In this document: piece by piece, positions 28,980-37,544 of the stretch
How the letters are laid out: each line of letters opens with the position of its first letter
How positions within the stretch are numbered: position 1 is the stretch's first letter
NCBI RefSeq assembly: GCF_000626715.1
Contig: NZ_AQRA01000012.1
Span: 1-64,000, forward strand
Direction of reading: 5' to 3'
DNA length: 64,000 bases
From: Aquimarina atlantica
GTDB lineage: Bacteria > Bacteroidota > Bacteroidia > Flavobacteriales > Flavobacteriaceae
Program-made: the position numbers and the translations under genes
The notes under the pieces: generated by a model
The model's database searches: none
What the model saw: only the letters and a program-made list of their open reading frames with translations
What the model was told of the DNA's origin: nothing

Positions 28980-29933
28980 CTACCAATTAATTCGATCTCT
29001 CCATCGGTTACGTTCTACATCACCATACATCTTCTCTGTTATGGTTCCGTTTACATTAATATCCCAATGTGCACCAGCTATTTCACCAGGAGCAGTTACA
29101 GAATTAAGGAGTATGGTTTGATGTGTAGCACAAGCAGATGAGAATACAACAGAACGATTATTAACATCGCTTGGATGAGATGATACAGGACCATTGTGAT
29201 TTCTTAAAAAAGAGTTATTCGTTAAATTAATTGAAATCTCTCTTCTTTCTCCAGAAAGCCTCCATTTCCTGCGTTTACGATTATATTCTAATTTTACTCG
29301 TAAAAATATTCTATAGGAATGAACTTCGAAAGGCCCTCCTGTATTGAGATGTTCTGCATAAACTTCATGTACATATTTAAAAGCTCTTGGAGAAGGCCCT
29401 TGTGTGTTACCCGAACCACAATTCTCGACATATCTTTGCTTTCTAAATTCATATTGATTATCCACAACAACTCTTTTTACAGCACCTATGTCTGATACAT
29501 TGTTAGTAGTCTCTCCTTTAGGGTTAATTCGGGTATAAGATACAGACCCGACTTCTTTAAGGTTTTCTATACTAGATTTTTGAACGGTAATTTCTCCTTC
29601 GTCAAGTTCATAAAATTTACCATTAGTAAACCAAATGATTTTCCCACCTAATTCAAACTCACTATCATCATTTAAAATCCCTTGAATTGCAGGTGAAACT
29701 TCAAGGTCTCTATCAAAGGAGAAAAAAGAATTGATTTCTAACTCCTCCATACTCAATTTTGAAAACTTAGTATAAAGATCATTAAATTCATTCCAATCTT
29801 TAAAAGAAAATCTATTCGTTTTTGATTCAACAGTTGACTCGATGTTTGTCTCTTGTTCAATAGAATTGACATCTCCTTTTTCACAAGAAATGATTACTGT
29901 CATTATGAACAGTAAAAAAATGATTTTTTTCAT
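28980..29933 (-). CDS. Lipoprotein of unknown function
   Basis: A 317-residue protein with a lipoprotein signal (lipobox VIISC, Cys17) and an Asn/Thr/Glu-rich linker. It has no domain I recognise. The middle has KIIWFTNGKFYELDEGEI. The C-terminal half is basic and aromatic (KLEYNRKRRKWRLSGERREI) with two cysteines (ENCGSG, SSACATH) that could form a disulfide in the periplasm or on the surface. It is isolated between convergent and divergent neighbours, so it is monocistronic. It may be a lineage-specific surface protein. Confidence 0.75.
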   Translation of the reverse strand: MKKIIFLLFIMTVIISCEKGDVNSIEQETNIESTVESKTNRFSFKDWNEFNDLYTKFSKLSMEELEINSFFSFDRDLEVSPAIQGILNDDSEFELGGKIIWFTNGKFYELDEGEITVQKSSIENLKEVGSVSYTRINPKGETTNNVSDIGAVKRVVVDNQYEFRKQRYVENCGSGNTQGPSPRAFKYVHEVYAEHLNTGGPFEVHSYRIFLRVKLEYNRKRRKWRLSGERREISINLTNNSFLRNHNGPVSSHPSDVNNRSVVFSSACATHQTILLNSVTAPGEIAGAHWDINVNGTITEKMYGDVERNRWRDRINW

Positions 29934-30142
29934 AATATTAAAGTTTTAAGATTATTTTTGCACAAAATAATTTCTGTCATGCATTCAGAATTTGTATAAT
30001 GAAATTGGCCAATTCGTAAATGAATGTTTTCGACAATAAGCATGTTACCGGCAAAAACTATAATTACAACTACTTTAACTTTTCTTACAAAAGAAGTTTT
30101 AAAGTAATACCTTTTCATAATCACCAATTAATTCAAAAACTA

Positions 30143-30712
30143 ATGTCTGATCAAGCTATAGAAACCCAAAACGCAATCAACACGTTAAAAAAAGGAGGAA
30201 TTATCCTCTATCCTACTGATACGATTTGGGGTATTGGTTGTGACGCCACTAATGCAGAAGCAGTTGATAAGGTGTACGCCTTAAAAAAACGGGAAGAAAG
30301 CAAATCTATGATCTGTTTGGTTAGTGATTTTAAAATGCTGCAGCAATATATAGAAGAAGTTCCCGAAGTAGCCTATGATATTCTAAAATACGCTACAAAA
30401 CCCACTACTATTATTTATGACAGACCTCTGCGTGTGGCAGAAAATATTATTGCAAATGATAACACATTAGGTATTCGGGTGGTGAAAGATCCTTTTTGCG
30501 GAAAACTAATTAAGAAGTTTAAACGACCTATTGTCTCCACTTCTGCTAATATTAGTGGTATGCCTGCTCCAAAAAACTTAAAAGAAATACCTGCTGCAAT
30601 TTTGGAAGGCGTAGACTATGTCGTAAATTTGCCTTTACAAAAAAAAGGAGCTAAACCTTCTTCGATTATTAAAATAGGAAGCGATAGTACCGTAAAAATT
30701 ATTAGGAAGTAA
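30143..30712 (+). CDS. L-threonylcarbamoyladenylate synthase (Sua5/YciO/YrdC family)
   Basis: Forms threonylcarbamoyl-AMP from threonine, bicarbonate and ATP, the first step of the t6A37 modification of ANN-decoding tRNAs. The 189-residue protein has the YrdC-domain motifs GGIILYPTDTIWGIGCDA, KKREESKSMICLV, TLGIRVV and PIVSTSANISGMPAP. Start chosen at ATG 30143; the frame is open 41 codons upstream, but that stretch is Asn/Tyr/Phe-rich and not part of the family. Another tRNA gene, cca, follows by seven bases, so the two form an operon. YciO-type paralogues exist, so the activity is likely but not certain. Confidence 0.9.
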   Translation: MSDQAIETQNAINTLKKGGIILYPTDTIWGIGCDATNAEAVDKVYALKKREESKSMICLVSDFKMLQQYIEEVPEVAYDILKYATKPTTIIYDRPLRVAENIIANDNTLGIRVVKDPFCGKLIKKFKRPIVSTSANISGMPAPKNLKEIPAAILEGVDYVVNLPLQKKGAKPSSIIKIGSDSTVKIIRK

Positions 30713-30719
30713 TTGATTC

Positions 30720-32144
30720 ATGTCGGAAATCAAAAATTATAAAGAAGCTTTACAACATCCAATTTTTGATACAATTGCCAAAGCATCAGCAAATCTAGAA
30801 CTAGACAGCTATGTGATCGGAGGATTTGTAAGAGATCATATATTGCAAAGAAAGACTGCTAAAGATATTGACATCGTTGCTGTTGGCAGTGGTATAGCAT
30901 TAGCAAAAGAAGTATCCAATCTTTTACCTGGCAATCCCAAAGTACAGATTTTTAAAACCTATGGTACGGCAATGCTAAAAACCGAGGATATCGAGGTAGA
31001 ATTTGTTGGAGCACGAAAAGAATCTTACGTAGAAAATAGCCGTAATCCCAAAGTAGAAAATGGAAGTTTAGAAGATGACCAAAATAGACGGGATTTTACG
31101 ATTAACACTCTTGCCTTACACCTATCACCAGAAAATTATGGTGAAATATTAGACCCATTTAATGGTTTAGAAGATCTTAAATCAAAAATAATCCGTACTC
31201 CTTTAAATCCTGATATTACCTATTCTGATGATCCTTTAAGAATGATGAGAGCAATTCGTTTTGCTACGCAACTCAACTTCAAAATAGAATCCTCTTCACT
31301 AGAGGCTATTGCAAAAAACAAAGACCGAATTAAAATCATTACCAAAGAACGTATCGTAGATGAGTTACATAAAATTATTTTAAGCGATAAGCCGTCAACA
31401 GGTTTTAAATTACTAGAACAAACTGGTCTTTTGGGTTATATCTTACCCGAACTAATTGATTTAAAAGGTATAGATGAAGTCGAAGGGCAACGACATAAAG
31501 ATAATTTTTACCACACGCTAGAAGTGGTAGATAATATTGCTCAAAACACAGATGATCTCTGGTTACGCTGGGCAGCTTTACTTCATGATATTGGTAAAGC
31601 ACCTACCAAAAAATTTAGCAAAAAAGTAGGGTGGACTTTTCATGGTCATGAATTTGTGGGTTCAAAAATGGTATTTAAACTCTTTAAGCGTTTAAAAATG
31701 CCTTTAAATGAAAAAATGAAATTTGTGCAAAAAATGGTATTAATGAGCTCCAGGCCTATAGTGATTGCAACAGAAGTCACAGATTCTGCAGTTCGAAGAC
31801 TAGTGTTTGATGCAGGAGAATATATTGAAGAATTAATGACACTCTGTGAAGCCGATATTACTACCAAAAACCCTAAACGCTTTAAAAAGTATCACAATAA
31901 TTTCAAGATTGTAAGGCAAAAAATGATTGAAGTTGAAGAGCGAGATCACATTCGTAACTTTCAACCACCAGTTACAGGAGAAGAGATTATGGATACTTTT
32001 AACATCAAACCCTCTCGTGAAATAGGAATCATTAAAGAAGCTATAAAAGAAGCAATTCTAGAAGGCGAAATTCCTAATGAACATGAGGCAGCTTATGCAT
32101 ATATGGTTAAAAAAGGAGAAGAATTAGGACTAAAGAGTAGCTAA
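30720..32144 (+). CDS. cca: CCA tRNA nucleotidyltransferase with HD domain
   Basis: Adds or repairs the 3' CCA end of tRNAs. The 474-residue protein has a class II nucleotidyltransferase head ([25 protein letters not shown] with the catalytic Asp pair, [11 protein letters not shown]), an RNA-binding neck ([15 protein letters not shown]), and a C-terminal HD phosphohydrolase domain ([25 protein letters not shown]). Its stop codon overlaps the left end of an 11-bp inverted repeat that flanks the next gene. Confidence 0.95.
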   Translation: MSEIKNYKEALQHPIFDTIAKASANLELDSYVIGGFVRDHILQRKTAKDIDIVAVGSGIALAKEVSNLLPGNPKVQIFKTYGTAMLKTEDIEVEFVGARKESYVENSRNPKVENGSLEDDQNRRDFTINTLALHLSPENYGEILDPFNGLEDLKSKIIRTPLNPDITYSDDPLRMMRAIRFATQLNFKIESSSLEAIAKNKDRIKIITKERIVDELHKIILSDKPSTGFKLLEQTGLLGYILPELIDLKGIDEVEGQRHKDNFYHTLEVVDNIAQNTDDLWLRWAALLHDIGKAPTKKFSKKVGWTFHGHEFVGSKMVFKLFKRLKMPLNEKMKFVQKMVLMSSRPIVIATEVTDSAVRRLVFDAGEYIEELMTLCEADITTKNPKRFKKYHNNFKIVRQKMIEVEERDHIRNFQPPVTGEEIMDTFNIKPSREIGIIKEAIKEAILEGEIPNEHEAAYAYMVKKGEELGLKSS

Positions 32145-32153
32145 GAATCTAAG

Positions 32154-32185
32154 TTTCAAAGGCTATAAAACTATAGTTTTTGAAA
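32154..32185 (+). terminator. Hairpin after cca, possible terminator
   Basis: Arms TTTCAAAGGCTATA and TATAGTTTTTGAAA pair over 14 positions with two G-T wobbles around loop AAAC, followed by TTTTA. It begins 10 bases after the cca stop and lies inside the inverted-repeat-flanked segment. Confidence 0.5.
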
Positions 32186-32209
32186 TTTTAATTTAATACT
32201 AAATCAATT

Positions 32210-32566
32210 ATGAGTACATTCAGAAACCTGATAATTTGGCAAAAATCGATGGAATTAGTCACTAATATATATCTTGAAACAAAAACATTTCCTAAAGAAG
32301 AATTATATGGCTTAACTTCTCAAATAAGAAGAGCATCAATTTCAGTTCCTAGTAACATCGCTGAAGGTTATGGAAGGTTAGGTAAAAATGATTATTTAAG
32401 ATTTTTAAATATTGCTATCAGTTCACTTTTTGAATTACAGACCCAATTAGAAATAGGAAAGAACCTTTCTTTTATTCAAGAAAACAACTTCAATATTTTG
32501 TTCGAAAACACTAGAGAAATTGAGCGTATGCTAGTTAGTTATATCAAAAAAATCAAAGATTCTTAA
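32210..32566 (+). CDS. Four-helix-bundle protein (23S rRNA intervening-sequence / S23 family)
   Basis: A 118-residue all-helical protein. The signature is RRASISVPSNIAEGYGR followed by LNIAISSLFELQTQLE, as in the S23/IVS proteins first seen inside 23S rRNA intervening sequences and in the structurally related Avd protein of diversity-generating retroelements. It forms pentameric barrels in known relatives and probably binds nucleic acid. No reverse transcriptase or variable repeat is visible nearby. The flanking inverted repeats suggest that it was inserted between cca and ctaA. The biological role is not known. Confidence 0.88.
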   Translation: MSTFRNLIIWQKSMELVTNIYLETKTFPKEELYGLTSQIRRASISVPSNIAEGYGRLGKNDYLRFLNIAISSLFELQTQLEIGKNLSFIQENNFNILFENTREIERMLVSYIKKIKDS

Positions 32567-32630
32567 TAAAATTATACTTTTCTTAGATTCTAAGATTCCT
32601 CATGTCTTAGATTCTTCTTAACAAAAAAAA

Positions 32631-33647
32631 ATGAAAAAAGACAATAAAAAGGTAATATACTGGTTGCTTACAGGCTGCTTATTGATTTTTATTATGGTTA
32701 TTGTTGGTGGAATTACCAGACTTACTCATTCTGGGCTATCGATCTCTAATTATAAATTAATTTCGGGCACTATTCCTCCTATGAATGAAACAGAATGGAA
32801 TGCTGCATTTGATCTGTACAAACAATACCCCGAATATCAAAAGATAAACCATCAATTTACTCTCGAAGATTTTAAAGATATCTATTTCTGGGAATGGCTG
32901 CATAGAGTTATAGGAAGATTTATAGGTGTCGTATTTATCATCCCATTCGTATATTTCTTAATCAGAAAGCAACTTACTAAACCCACTATAAAAAAATCTA
33001 TAATACTAATGCTATTAGGAGGCTTTCAGGGGTTTCTTGGCTGGTTTATGGTAAAAAGCGGGTTAATTGACAGACCCGATGTAAGTCACTATCGTCTTGC
33101 CATGCATCTTACTGCAGCATTCATAACCTTTGCATATACATTTTGGGTAGCTCTTGATCTTATATATCCTAATAAAAAACAAATTGATATTAAATTTAGA
33201 AATCTAATTCGATGGGGATTGGCAGTTCTTTTACTTCAAATTATCTATGGTGCTTTTGTTGCGGGATTAGACGCTGGTTTACTACATAATTATTGGCCAT
33301 TAATGAGTGACAGAACTTTAATTCATGAATCGGTTTATATAGAGCAATCTCCTTTAATCAAGAATTTTGTAGAAGGAAAAAGCGGAGTTCAGTTCGTACA
33401 CCGCTATTTGGCCTATATCGTTGTAGGACTTATTGTCTTTATCTGGTATAGAGGCAAAAGAATTAAAAAAAACAATATTCAATCTAATTCACTAAATACA
33501 TTAGTAATTATTGTTTGTATCCAGTTTTTGCTAGGAATATTTACATTAATTTTTAGAGTCCCCATAGTATTAGGAGTATTACATCAAATTGTTGCTTTTT
33601 TCTTATTAGGGGCAATGACTTTTTCATTACATCGTTTTAGTAAATAA
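32631..33647 (+). CDS. ctaA: Heme A synthase (CtaA/Cox15 family)
   Basis: Oxidises the C8 methyl of heme O to a formyl group, giving heme A for aa3-type cytochrome oxidase. The 338-residue protein has eight predicted transmembrane helices. Conserved motifs are IVGGITRLTHSGLSI, FWEWLHRVIGRFIG (heme-ligand His), HYRLAMHLTAAF, QFVHRYLAYIVV and LGVLHQIVAF, with the four histidine ligands in place. The EYQKINHQFTLEDFK loop is typical of the group without the disulfide cysteines. A promoter-like box for the next gene follows close after its stop. Confidence 0.95.
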   Translation: MKKDNKKVIYWLLTGCLLIFIMVIVGGITRLTHSGLSISNYKLISGTIPPMNETEWNAAFDLYKQYPEYQKINHQFTLEDFKDIYFWEWLHRVIGRFIGVVFIIPFVYFLIRKQLTKPTIKKSIILMLLGGFQGFLGWFMVKSGLIDRPDVSHYRLAMHLTAAFITFAYTFWVALDLIYPNKKQIDIKFRNLIRWGLAVLLLQIIYGAFVAGLDAGLLHNYWPLMSDRTLIHESVYIEQSPLIKNFVEGKSGVQFVHRYLAYIVVGLIVFIWYRGKRIKKNNIQSNSLNTLVIIVCIQFLLGIFTLIFRVPIVLGVLHQIVAFFLLGAMTFSLHRFSK

Positions 33648-33661
33648 CAATGCATTTATAG

Positions 33662-33669
33662 TATCTTTG
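33662..33669 (+). promoter_or_regulatory. Putative minus-7 box for the pRiA4b ORF-3-like gene
   Basis: TATCTTTG matches TAnnTTTG, 20 bases before the ATG at 33690. No TTG is found at the preferred upstream spacing. Confidence 0.35.
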
Positions 33670-33689
33670 CATTTTCAAATTAATAAATA

Positions 33690-34205
33690 ATGATATACCG
33701 TTTCAGAATTATCCTGGATACAGAAGAGGATGTATTTAGAGATATTGAAATAGAACAAGATGCAACTTTAGAACAGTTTCATAATGTAATAACCCAATCT
33801 TTTGGTTTTGATGGAACAGAAATGGCTTCTTTTTACATTAGTGATGATCAATGGAATCAAGGAGAAGAAATATCATTATTTGATATGAGTGATGGTAATC
33901 AGCCTGTTAGATTAATGAATGAGACAACTCTTATTGATGTGGCTCATGAGGCTTCTCCCAAGTTAATCTATATCTATGACTTCTTAAGTATGTGGACATT
34001 TTTGGTAGAACTTGCTGAAATTGCTGAATATGAAAACGGAAGAGAATATCCAAATGTAATGTATATTCATGGTCAAATACCTGATCAGGCACCTGATAAA
34101 GAGTTTAAAGCAGACGAATTAGATGATTTTAATGAAGGTGAAAATAAAGATTTTATGGATCTTGATGAATATGAAGACCTCGGGTTTGATGAGAATTGGA
34201 ATTAA
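33690..34205 (+). CDS. Plasmid pRiA4b ORF-3-like protein
   Basis: A 171-residue acidic cytoplasmic protein of the PF07929-like family: MIYRFRIILDTEEDVFRDIEI, then EQFHNVITQSFGFDGTEMASFY and IYIYDFLSMWTFLVELAE. The C-terminal third is a strongly acidic tail (Asp/Glu/Asn-rich). The family, sometimes called IS1096 passenger-like, is widespread on chromosomes; no insertion sequence is seen here. Function is unknown. Confidence 0.85.
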   Translation: MIYRFRIILDTEEDVFRDIEIEQDATLEQFHNVITQSFGFDGTEMASFYISDDQWNQGEEISLFDMSDGNQPVRLMNETTLIDVAHEASPKLIYIYDFLSMWTFLVELAEIAEYENGREYPNVMYIHGQIPDQAPDKEFKADELDDFNEGENKDFMDLDEYEDLGFDENWN

Positions 34206-34227
34206 AATTTAACTATTAATTAAAAAG

Positions 34228-34247
34228 ATCCCAGCCTTCGCTGGGAT
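34228..34247. repeat. Palindromic REP-like hairpin just upstream of the nucleoid-protein gene
   Basis: Perfect 8-bp arms ATCCCAGC and GCTGGGAT around loop CTTC, followed by GATGAC. It resembles the short palindromic units dispersed in many bacterial genomes. It sits 12 bases before the ATG at 34260. On the minus strand a T run follows, but no gene is transcribed in that direction here. Confidence 0.55.
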
Positions 34248-34259
34248 GACATACATGTC

Positions 34260-35318
34260 ATGATCAACTTATATAGCACTCAAATCGAATCATTATCGGT
34301 TCACCGGGTTGGAAACAAGAATAAAAATGAAAATATATTCTTGTCAGAATCACCATATGTCCTTAATGACGAATTAACTGCACTTCTAAAAGAATATTTT
34401 TTTAAACCTTTTAGAGAAAAAGAAGAGAATTATTTTCAATTTGCTAATGAAGTAGATATAGAATTTAATCCACTGTTTAAAATTGCAACCGAAATTTTTG
34501 AACACCCTTCTTCGGTTCATGAAAAATCTAAAAGAATTGCTTCATTATTATATGAGCAATCACAACACCCGCATATTAAAAGTGGTGAAGTATACGTCGC
34601 TTATTTAGACAATGTGACTATCGATAATGAAAAAGTTGATGCTATTGGTATCTTTAAATCAGAATTAAAACATGATTTCCTTCAGTTTGAAGAAAAAGAA
34701 GCTGATATCGAATTATTAATTCAACAAGGTGTAAACCTTAATAAACTAGATAAAGGTTGTCTAATTTTTAATCATAAAAAAGAAGAAGGATATAAAATCC
34801 TTTCTATAGACTCTAACCGTTACGATACCAAATATTGGTTAGAACACTTTTTAGGCGTAGAGGCTTTTGCCGATGAGAATTTTTACACAAAGAAGTATAT
34901 GAAATTCTGCCAGGATTTTGCAAAAGATGTGGTCCTTCCTGCCGAAGACAAAAAAGAAGAAGTGATGTTTATGAACCGTGCAGTAAACCACTTTGCCAAA
35001 AATGATGAATTTGAAGAGTCTGCATTTTTAAATGATGTGATTGATAATCCTGATTTGATTCCAGAATTTAAACATTACAAAGTAGAAAAAGCGCCAAAAT
35101 ATCAGATCGAGGATCTTACCACTTTTCCTATCGCCAATAATGCCGTAACTGCTGCTCGTAAAAAGATGAAAAATGTCATCAACCTAGATACTAATGTGCA
35201 GATAAAGATGGATTTTATCAACCCAGAGTCTGCAGAAAAATTTGTAGAAAAAGGATGGGACGAAGAAAAGCAAATGTATTACTATTTGGTATATTTCAAT
35301 AAAGAACAAAAAACCTAA
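34260..35318 (+). CDS. Nucleoid-associated protein (NdpA/YejK-like)
   Basis: A 352-residue cytoplasmic protein of the 37-kDa nucleoid-associated family. Typical segments are FFKPFREKEENYFQF, SGEVYVAYLDNVTIDNEKVDAIGIFKSE and LDKGCLIFNHKKEEGYKILSID, followed by KYWLEHFLGVE. The family binds DNA in the nucleoid. The start codon overlaps a TCATGA context 12 bases after a strong hairpin, which could influence translation. It is followed by the TauE/SafE gene 28 bases later. Confidence 0.88.
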   Translation: MINLYSTQIESLSVHRVGNKNKNENIFLSESPYVLNDELTALLKEYFFKPFREKEENYFQFANEVDIEFNPLFKIATEIFEHPSSVHEKSKRIASLLYEQSQHPHIKSGEVYVAYLDNVTIDNEKVDAIGIFKSELKHDFLQFEEKEADIELLIQQGVNLNKLDKGCLIFNHKKEEGYKILSIDSNRYDTKYWLEHFLGVEAFADENFYTKKYMKFCQDFAKDVVLPAEDKKEEVMFMNRAVNHFAKNDEFEESAFLNDVIDNPDLIPEFKHYKVEKAPKYQIEDLTTFPIANNAVTAARKKMKNVINLDTNVQIKMDFINPESAEKFVEKGWDEEKQMYYYLVYFNKEQKT

Positions 35319-35346
35319 GAAGGCAAAAAGCTAATAACTATCTATT

Positions 35347-36120
35347 ATGGATTTTATTCTGGTCGGTATTATAGCTTTATTAGGATCGGGATTAACATTT
35401 TTTTCTGGTTTTGGATTAGGTACATTATTGATGCCTGTATTTGCAATATTCTTCCCTATAGATATTGCAATTGCTCTTACGGCAATAGTGCATCTGCTTA
35501 ACAACTTATTTAAACTTACTCTTGTTGGTAAAAAAGCTAATTTACAAACCGTACTACGTTTTGGTCTACCTGCTATTGTATTTGCCTTTTTTGGCGCATA
35601 TACATTGGGGAAGCTCACCTATATAGATCCCTTATTTAGCTATACTATTGCTGATACCATATATGAAATCACAGCGGTAAAAATATCTATTGCTATAGTA
35701 TTAATCTTTTTCTCTCTCTTCGATCTTATCCCAAAGTTGAAACGATTAGAATTTGATGTCAAATATTTACCCTGGGGTGGTGCATTAAGTGGTTTTTTTG
35801 GAGGATTATCAGGCCATCAAGGAGCATTACGAACCGCTTTTTTGATTCGGGCAAAACTTAGTAAAGAATCTTTTATAGCCACAGGAGTTGTTATTGCCTG
35901 TTTTATTGATATCTCGAGACTTACTATATATGCCAAAGACTTTTTACAATTAGGGGATCAGCTTAATTATCCTATGCTCATAGTGGCAACATCGATGGCC
36001 TTTATTGGAGCCTATATTGGGAATAAATTTCTTAAAAAAATCACCATACATACAATTCAAATAGTGGTAGGGGTTTTATTAATCGTTTTTGCGCTACTTC
36101 TGGGGATTGGCATTTTGTAG
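35347..36120 (+). CDS. Sulfite exporter TauE/SafE family protein
   Basis: A 257-residue inner-membrane protein with about eight helices and two related halves. The family signature GSGLTFFSGFGLGTLLMPVFA lies at the N terminus, and GALSGFFGGLSGHQGALRTAFLI repeats it in the second half. Members export sulfite, sulfoacetate or other organic anions; the substrate here is unknown. It runs convergently with the kinase-like gene at 36234. Confidence 0.9.
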   Translation: MDFILVGIIALLGSGLTFFSGFGLGTLLMPVFAIFFPIDIAIALTAIVHLLNNLFKLTLVGKKANLQTVLRFGLPAIVFAFFGAYTLGKLTYIDPLFSYTIADTIYEITAVKISIAIVLIFFSLFDLIPKLKRLEFDVKYLPWGGALSGFFGGLSGHQGALRTAFLIRAKLSKESFIATGVVIACFIDISRLTIYAKDFLQLGDQLNYPMLIVATSMAFIGAYIGNKFLKKITIHTIQIVVGVLLIVFALLLGIGIL

Positions 36121-36233
36121 GGTTTTAAGTTAGAAGATGGAGGCCAGAAACGCAAAATCAGATGTTTCACAGTTTCAAAGAAGCAAAGTTTTTCTACTTT
36201 ATATTTCAGACTTCCGAAATCAGACATAATCCA

Positions 36234-37298
36234 TCACTCTAATAATCGTCTCATATTTACATTTTCATAATTACGGCGTACAAAATCCATTGCTGTTTTA
36301 AGAACTTCTCCCATAGATTTACTACGACGAAATTTTAAATCCAAAGTAAAATTATAGAGGTGTTCTCTAAGTTCTTTCAAATTTTCTTCGGTAGAGATAC
36401 GATCGGCACACATACATTCAACCAAATTTTCATAACGGGATCTCGATGTTAATACGCGTTTTGCCAAAATAGAACGCTCTTCTTTTTTATATTGTTCGAT
36501 AGAACTCAGCTGCAACTTGCTCATCACAATATCCACCATATCGAAATTCTCTTTAAAAAACTGGGGTTGATATACTTTTAGTTTTCCTTCATAACATTGC
36601 TGATCAAAATCAATAGCTCTTATCTTATATTCTACATGATCAAAATCGTGAATAGGAATAATCACATAGTTATAAGATCGCATATCTCCTAGTAATCGCA
36701 TTTGGCAGCGCTCATTAAACTTCACAAATTCTTTTGCTATCTGTGATTTGGCCTGATCACTCAAATCGGGTAAAAAATCTTTGATAAATACATCTCCCGG
36801 AATCCCGGCAATATGTTCTTCTATAAGTGTATTCTTATACACCAAAAAGTTAATTCTATTGGGCGAAAACATATGCTCTAATTCTAGTCCATAAATACGC
36901 GAGGCATCTGCCTTTTTCACATAGATATACGTATAGTTATCATTAAGGATATTTCTAACTTTTATCCTAAAAGGTTTTGAGTTTCCAAAAGTACAATAGT
37001 CTATAGCATCGATATTAAGAAACTCAATAGCATCTTCATTACCATCAGAATGTAGAATTGTATATACTTTTTTAAGGCTGGATTCTATTTCTGGTCGCTC
37101 ATGTTCTTCATAATACACTCTTACCCATAGCGTATCTTCATCCTTACTATCATAAACTACTATAGAACCCGAAAACCTAAGTAAATCATCATAAAATACC
37201 GGAATCTTAATCTTACGATTACATTCTTTCAGATATGCATCCAGTTTATCGTTGATAGGATACGTTGGTTTTTTCTTCGACATTAATTTTTCGTCCAT
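36234..37298 (-). CDS. Uncharacterised protein with protein-kinase/APH-like catalytic motifs
   Basis: I know of no named family for this 354-residue protein (start ATG 37298; a TTG eight codons upstream is less likely). In the middle it shows an order of motifs like that of APH/lipid-kinase folds: YVKKADASR (candidate ATP-binding Lys128/129), a Glu-rich helix YGLELEHM, a hinge-like TLIEEHIAGIPGD, LLGDMRSYNYVI (Asp205 and Asn210 with the D-x4-N spacing of catalytic loops) and RAIDFDQQ (Asp230/Asp232 in place of DFG). The N-terminal 120 residues look like a beta-rich sensor or adaptor domain. A kinase fold is inference; HipA- or APH-like phosphotransferase is my best guess. Confidence 0.6.
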   Translation of the reverse strand: MDEKLMSKKKPTYPINDKLDAYLKECNRKIKIPVFYDDLLRFSGSIVVYDSKDEDTLWVRVYYEEHERPEIESSLKKVYTILHSDGNEDAIEFLNIDAIDYCTFGNSKPFRIKVRNILNDNYTYIYVKKADASRIYGLELEHMFSPNRINFLVYKNTLIEEHIAGIPGDVFIKDFLPDLSDQAKSQIAKEFVKFNERCQMRLLGDMRSYNYVIIPIHDFDHVEYKIRAIDFDQQCYEGKLKVYQPQFFKENFDMVDIVMSKLQLSSIEQYKKEERSILAKRVLTSRSRYENLVECMCADRISTEENLKELREHLYNFTLDLKFRRSKSMGEVLKTAMDFVRRNYENVNMRRLLE

Positions 37299-37380
37299 TG
37301 TACTTCTTTTTCTGAAAAGCAATTTACAAATTTCAGATGTACAAAATCATTCTTTAAAAAATCACCAAATACTGCATAGT

Positions 37381-37500
37381 AAACAATAATCTACAGCAAA
37401 AACATACACTACATTCAACAAATAACCATCTACATCAAAAAATATACACTTACACTCAACAAACAATCAACAACTATCAACTTTCTTGTAACAAAACCCT
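37381..37500. other. G-depleted tract in the divergent intergenic region
   Basis: Within 120 bases the plus strand contains only two G but 32 C. It includes imperfect direct repeats around ATTCAACAAATAACCATC and CTCAACAAACAATCAAC. It lies between the kinase-like gene (minus) and the ABC exporter pair (plus). No coding frame is evident on either strand. Confidence 0.6.
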
Positions 37501-37544
37501 ATACTTGTCGTCTTGTTTTATATAACCACCAAAAACAATTACAA

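Larger units (their letters stand above)
32143..32616. repeat. 11-bp inverted repeats flanking the four-helix-bundle gene
   Basis: AAGAATCTAAG at 32143-32153 and its exact reverse complement at 32606-32616 bracket the single gene at 32210-32566. Next to the right copy lies a 13-base palindrome CTTAGATTCTAAG (32582-32594) built from the same core. The layout resembles a small mobile cassette inserted between cca and ctaA, but no transposase or clear target duplication is present. Confidence 0.4.

Noticed and set aside
30020-30142. 41-codon N-terminal extension of the threonylcarbamoyl-AMP synthase
   Set aside because: Asn/Tyr/Phe-rich, not part of the family; ATG at 30143 fits the domain start.
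32210-32566. Diversity-generating retroelement
   Set aside because: The four-helix-bundle gene resembles Avd, but no reverse transcriptase, template repeat or variable repeat is visible within the window.
33690-34205. Insertion sequence (IS1096 passenger-like name)
   Set aside because: No transposase or terminal repeats; the family is common as a chromosomal gene.
36121-36233. Possible small RNA or gene between convergent genes
   Set aside because: Only degenerate, simple sequence (TTTCAGACTTCCGAAATC-like) with no hairpin or frame.
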